A stretch of DNA of 9,085 bases, taken from Armatimonadota bacterium (GTDB taxonomy: Bacteria; Armatimonadota; UBA10988; DTZQ01). The notes under the pieces were generated by a model that ran no database searches, was not told the origin of the DNA, and saw only the letters and a program-made list of their open reading frames with translations. This document shows positions 5,913 to 9,085 of the stretch, piece after piece; the stretch's first letter is position 1; every line of letters starts with the position of its first letter. The stretch is from contig DTZQ01000100.1 of the NCBI GenBank assembly GCA_012961305.1, forward strand, positions 1 to 9,085, in the 5' to 3' direction. The position numbers were made by a program, and so were the translations under genes.

Positions 5913-8250
5913 GCAAAGCCAAGTTCAACACTTCGTCCATGTGCTTGACGAAATGGAAAGTCATATGTCGGCGGACGTTGCGGGGGATTTCCTCCCAGTC
6001 CCGCTTGTTTTCCTGGGGGAGAATGACTTCGCTCAAGCCCGCTCGGTAGGCTGCCAGTACCTTCTCCTTAACCCCGCCTACAGGCAGGATGCGCCCGCGG
6101 AGGGTTATTTCGCCGGTCATGCCCACTTCCTTACGCACTGGCCGCTGGGAGAGGGCTGAAGCCAGGGCTACGGCCATGGTCACCCCAGCGGAGGGGCCGT
6201 CTTTGGGGGTGGCTCCTTCGGGCACGTGGATGTGCACGTCCACTTTGTCGTGCAGGTCGGAGGATGCATTCAGTTGCTTGGCCCGCGAGCGGGCATAGGT
6301 CCAGGCTGCCTGGGCAGATTCCTTCATCACGTCCCCCAACAGGCCAGTGAGCGTCAACTCCCCCTGTCCCTCTACCAAAGCCACTTCTACCGCCAGCAGA
6401 GTACCCCCCTGAGGGGTGTAGGCCAGGCCGGTGGCCACCCCAATTTGGTCTTCCTCCTCCTTCTCTGGCCCAAAGGCAAAGGGCGGCGGTCCCAGCAGTT
6501 TGCTCAAATGTCGGGCCCGCACGGTCATGCGGGTCTTTTCCCCGGCCGCAATTTTGCGCGCCACTTTGCGGCACAGGCTGGCAATAGTGCGTTCCAAGTT
6601 GCGTACTCCAGCCTCCCGCGTGTACTCGCGGATGATTTTGCGCAGGGCGTCGTCGGTGATGTGCAGGTGCTCCACCTTCAGGCCGTTGGCTTTCAGTTGT
6701 TTGGGAATAAGGAACTGCTTGGCGATTTGAACCTTTTCGTCCTCGATGTAGCCGCGGAACTCAATGACCTCCATGCGGTCGCGCAGGGCTGGGGGGATGG
6801 TATCCAGCACATTGGCGGTCATGAGGAACATGACCTCCGAGAGGTCGAAACGCACTTCCAAGTAGTGGTCGCTGAACTCGCTGTTCTGTTCCGGGTCGAG
6901 GGCCTCCAGCAGGGCCGCGGAGGGGTCACCGCGAAAATCCACCCCTAATTTGTCCACTTCGTCCAGCATGAACACCGGATTTTTCACCCCGATTTGTTTG
7001 ATGGTCTGCATAATGCGGCCGGGCATGGAGCCAATGTAAGTACGGCGGTGGCCGCGAATTTCAGCCTCATCGCGCACCCCACCCAGAGAGATGCGGACGA
7101 ACTTGCGGCCCATAGCCCGGGCGATGGACTTGCCGATAGAAGTTTTACCCACCCCTGGGGGCCCCACGAAGCAGAGGATAGGCCCTTTGGTTCTACGGGT
7201 CAACTTGCGCACCGCCAGGAACTCCAGCACTCGCTCTTTAACTTGGGTAAGGCCGTAATGGTCCTCCTCCAAAATGCGAGCCGCCCGGTCCAGGTCTAAT
7301 TTGTCTTTGGTGCGCTTGTTCCAGGGCAACTCAATGAGGGTATCCAGGTAGGTGCGAATGACCACGCTTTCCGGAGAGACGGGGGGCATTCTTTCCAAGC
7401 GGTGCAGTTCCTTGAGGGCTTTCTCCTGCGCTTCTTTCGTCATCTGGGCCTCTTTGATGGCCTGGCGCAGTTGGCTGATTTCGTCCCCCTCCCCGTTTAG
7501 TTCCTCCAACTCCTGCTGGATGGCTTTGAGCCGTTCGCGGAGGATGAACTCCTTCTGGGAATCGCCCACCTCTTTGCGCACCTGGGAATCAATGCGCCGC
7601 TCTATCTCCAAGATTTCCAGTTCTCGTTCCAACAGTACCCGAAGGCGTAGCAGGGCTTCTTGCAGGGAGGTCATCTCCAACAGTTCCTGTTTTTCCTCCG
7701 TGCGCACGGTGAGGTGAGGAGCGATAGCATCTAACAAGTGTTCAGGGTCTTCTATGCTCAAGATGTGGCTGATTACTTCCGGAGGGAGGTTCTTGCCCAA
7801 ATTGACTGCTTGGTCAAAGCACTCCTTAATGCCCCGGGTGAGGGCTTCAATTTCCAGCGATTCTTCAGCTTCCACCACCAAAGGTTCCACCACGGCCGCC
7901 AAATAGCCGTTGAAGGGAGCATATTCGCGCACCTGGGCGCGGACCACTCCCTCTACTACTACCCGCAGGGTATTGTCAGGGTTGGTGAGCATTTGTAATA
8001 TGCGGCTGATGGTGCCGACCCGATAGAGGTCTTCGGGGGCAGGGTCTTCCTCCTGAATGCTGGGGTCCCGTTGAGCCACGATGAGGATTTGCCGTTCCTC
8101 CCGCATAGCTTGCTCCAAGGCCCTTACTGAACCCTCCCGGCCCGCATAGAGAGGCCGGGCTTCATGGGGAAAAATAACCAGGTCATGCACCGGGAGTACC
8201 GGCAAAATATGGGTTGAATCCCATTCTTTTTGACGTCGGCGTCGCCTCAT
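5902..8250 (-). CDS. lon: ATP-dependent Lon protease (LonA type)
   Basis: Cytoplasmic AAA+ serine protease that degrades misfolded and regulatory proteins. I choose the ATG at 8250 (782 residues) because AGGA (8262-8259) lies 8 nt upstream; an ATG two codons earlier, at 8256, would have a 2-nt spacing. Residue numbers below count from 8256. The LON substrate domain (about 17-200; LPVLPVHDLVIFP) is followed by a coiled-coil-rich linker (about 200-290), Walker A GPPGVGKT (365-372), Walker B PVFMLDEVDK (427-436), and a C-terminal protease domain with PKDGPSAG (Ser689) and GGVKEK, where Lys732 aligns with the catalytic lysine of E. coli Lon. All key residues are present and length is normal, so the enzyme should be active. 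The extreme N-terminus is a run of five arginines. It is the gene after clpX, a few bases away, and probably co-transcribed. Confidence 0.97.
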   Translation of the reverse strand: MRRRRRQKEWDSTHILPVLPVHDLVIFPHEARPLYAGREGSVRALEQAMREERQILIVAQRDPSIQEEDPAPEDLYRVGTISRILQMLTNPDNTLRVVVEGVVRAQVREYAPFNGYLAAVVEPLVVEAEESLEIEALTRGIKECFDQAVNLGKNLPPEVISHILSIEDPEHLLDAIAPHLTVRTEEKQELLEMTSLQEALLRLRVLLERELEILEIERRIDSQVRKEVGDSQKEFILRERLKAIQQELEELNGEGDEISQLRQAIKEAQMTKEAQEKALKELHRLERMPPVSPESVVIRTYLDTLIELPWNKRTKDKLDLDRAARILEEDHYGLTQVKERVLEFLAVRKLTRRTKGPILCFVGPPGVGKTSIGKSIARAMGRKFVRISLGGVRDEAEIRGHRRTYIGSMPGRIMQTIKQIGVKNPVFMLDEVDKLGVDFRGDPSAALLEALDPEQNSEFSDHYLEVRFDLSEVMFLMTANVLDTIPPALRDRMEVIEFRGYIEDEKVQIAKQFLIPKQLKANGLKVEHLHITDDALRKIIREYTREAGVRNLERTIASLCRKVARKIAAGEKTRMTVRARHLSKLLGPPPFAFGPEKEEEDQIGVATGLAYTPQGGTLLAVEVALVEGQGELTLTGLLGDVMKESAQAAWTYARSRAKQLNASSDLHDKVDVHIHVPEGATPKDGPSAGVTMAVALASALSQRPVRKEVGMTGEITLRGRILPVGGVKEKVLAAYRAGLSEVILPQENKRDWEEIPRNVRRHMTFHFVKHMDEVLNLALLNP

Positions 8251-8260
8251 GGACATGGTC

Positions 8261-9085
8261 CTAAGCAGTTTTCTCTAAGGGCTGTTCGGCGTTAAGCAGT
8301 TCACCCGTGGCGCTAAGGAGCAGGGGGTCCTGTTGCTTTTGCACCGTATCCGCAGTGACGATGCATTTTTTGATGTACCGATGGGAGGGAATCTCAAACA
8401 TAATGTTGAGCATGATTTCCTCAAGGATGGTGCGCAGGGCTCGGGCCCCCGTGCTGCGGCGAAGGGCTTCGTCCGCGACGGCCTCTAAGGCCTCCGGCTC
8501 GAAGTGCAGTTCCACCCCGTCCACGGCCAATATCCTCTGGAACTGTTTGACCAGGGCATTACGGGGTTCGGTCAGGATGCGAACGAGGGAAGGCTTGTCC
8601 AACTGGTGCAGGGGAGCCACCACCGGCAGGCGGCCAATGAACTCCGGGATTAGACCGAACTTAAGCAGGTCCTCAGGCATGACCTGTTCCAAGAGGTCTC
8701 CGATTTCTCGCTCCCCTGAGTCCTGAGGAGCGCGGAAGCCCAAGGAACGCTGGTGCAAGCGGCTTTCAATTATGCGGTCTAAGCCCTCGAAGGCTCCCCC
8801 ACAGATGAAGAGGATGTTAGTGGTGTCAATTTGCATATATTCCTGCTGCGGATGTTTGCGCCCTCCCTGGGGAGGAACGTTGGCTACGGTGCCCTCCAGG
8901 ATTTTCAACAGGGCTTGCTGCACCCCTTCGCCGGAAACGTCGCGGGTGATGGAGGGATTGTCCATTTTGCGGGATATTTTGTCTATCTCATCAATGTACA
9001 CAATCCCCCGCTCCGCTCGCTCCACTTCTCCTTCCGCGGCTTGCAGCAGTTTGAGCAGGATGTTTTCCACATCCTCCCCCACATA
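8261..9085 (-). CDS. clpX: ATP-dependent Clp protease ATP-binding subunit ClpX, 5' end off the window
   Basis: The C-terminal 274 residues of the ClpX AAA+ unfoldase, which unfolds tagged proteins and feeds them to ClpP. The frame is open to the window edge, where YVGEDVENIL continues the conserved ClpX sequence, so the gene is partial and the GTG at 9082 is internal. Visible: Walker B GIVYIDEIDK (26-35), the conserved RKMDNPSITRDVSGEGVQQ block, the ClpP-docking loop as LGF in place of the common IGF, KFGLIPEFIGRLPV, and sensor-2 GARALR. The zinc-binding domain, Walker A and pore-1 loop lie beyond the edge. The stop at 8261 is 10 nt from the chosen lon start. Retention of a hydrophobic loop tripeptide implies a ClpP partner, expected upstream of clpX. 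Confidence 0.97.
   Translation of the reverse strand, partial: YVGEDVENILLKLLQAAEGEVERAERGIVYIDEIDKISRKMDNPSITRDVSGEGVQQALLKILEGTVANVPPQGGRKHPQQEYMQIDTTNILFICGGAFEGLDRIIESRLHQRSLGFRAPQDSGEREIGDLLEQVMPEDLLKFGLIPEFIGRLPVVAPLHQLDKPSLVRILTEPRNALVKQFQRILAVDGVELHFEPEALEAVADEALRRSTGARALRTILEEIMLNIMFEIPSHRYIKKCIVTADTVQKQQDPLLLSATGELLNAEQPLEKTA

Noticed and set aside
6226..6948. 240-codon plus-strand ORF opposite lon
   Set aside because: It lies wholly antisense to a fully conserved lon reading frame and its translation has no recognisable domain; codon bias of the true gene explains it.
1..9085. tRNA, rRNA, CRISPR array, insertion sequence, integrase or toxin-antitoxin pair
   Set aside because: I looked for cloverleaf pieces, spaced direct repeats, terminal inverted repeats and transposase motifs and found none.

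Overview
The window holds seven protein-coding genes, one of them cut by the right edge, and no tRNA, rRNA, CRISPR array, integrase or transposase that I can recognise. It looks like an ordinary bacterial chromosome. The host is probably a diderm: the first gene encodes a secreted PorV/UPF0164-like beta-barrel protein that ends in phenylalanine. Genes have strong AAGGAGG-type ribosome sites and clear sigma-70-type promoters (TTGACA, 17 bp, TAAAAT or TATACT). I cannot name the phylum from sequence alone. A deep-branching or uncultivated diderm lineage (for example Armatimonadota- or Bipolaricaulota-like) is a guess.

Layout, left to right. Bases 1-121 are non-coding or undetermined and rich in GC hairpins. 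An outer-membrane PorV-like protein (minus) is divergent from a uroporphyrinogen-decarboxylase-superfamily protein (plus). Both have recognisable promoters, arranged back to back, and the plus-strand transcript has a roughly 130-nt leader that can fold into a multi-branched structure. That gene runs tail-to-tail into a minus-strand pair: a winged-helix regulator followed by a radical SAM protein with a SPASM-like C-terminus, driven by one strong promoter whose -35 box lies inside a 16-bp palindrome. Divergent from this pair is a family 2 glycosyltransferase (plus). Its 3' end overlaps by 11 bp the 3' end of lon (minus), which follows clpX (minus, 5' end off the window) after a 4-6 nt gap.

clpX-lon is the conserved proteostasis block (ClpX unfoldase for ClpP, and Lon protease); clpP would be expected just outside the right edge. 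The regulator and radical SAM protein form a likely two-gene, self-regulated unit of unknown substrate. The URO-D-like protein is not HemE: it lacks the substrate-arginine motif and looks like the corrinoid-methyltransferase-related branch. The most original signals are the structured leader upstream of the URO-D-like gene and the palindrome over the regulator promoter. I see no convincing new multi-gene defence or mobile system.
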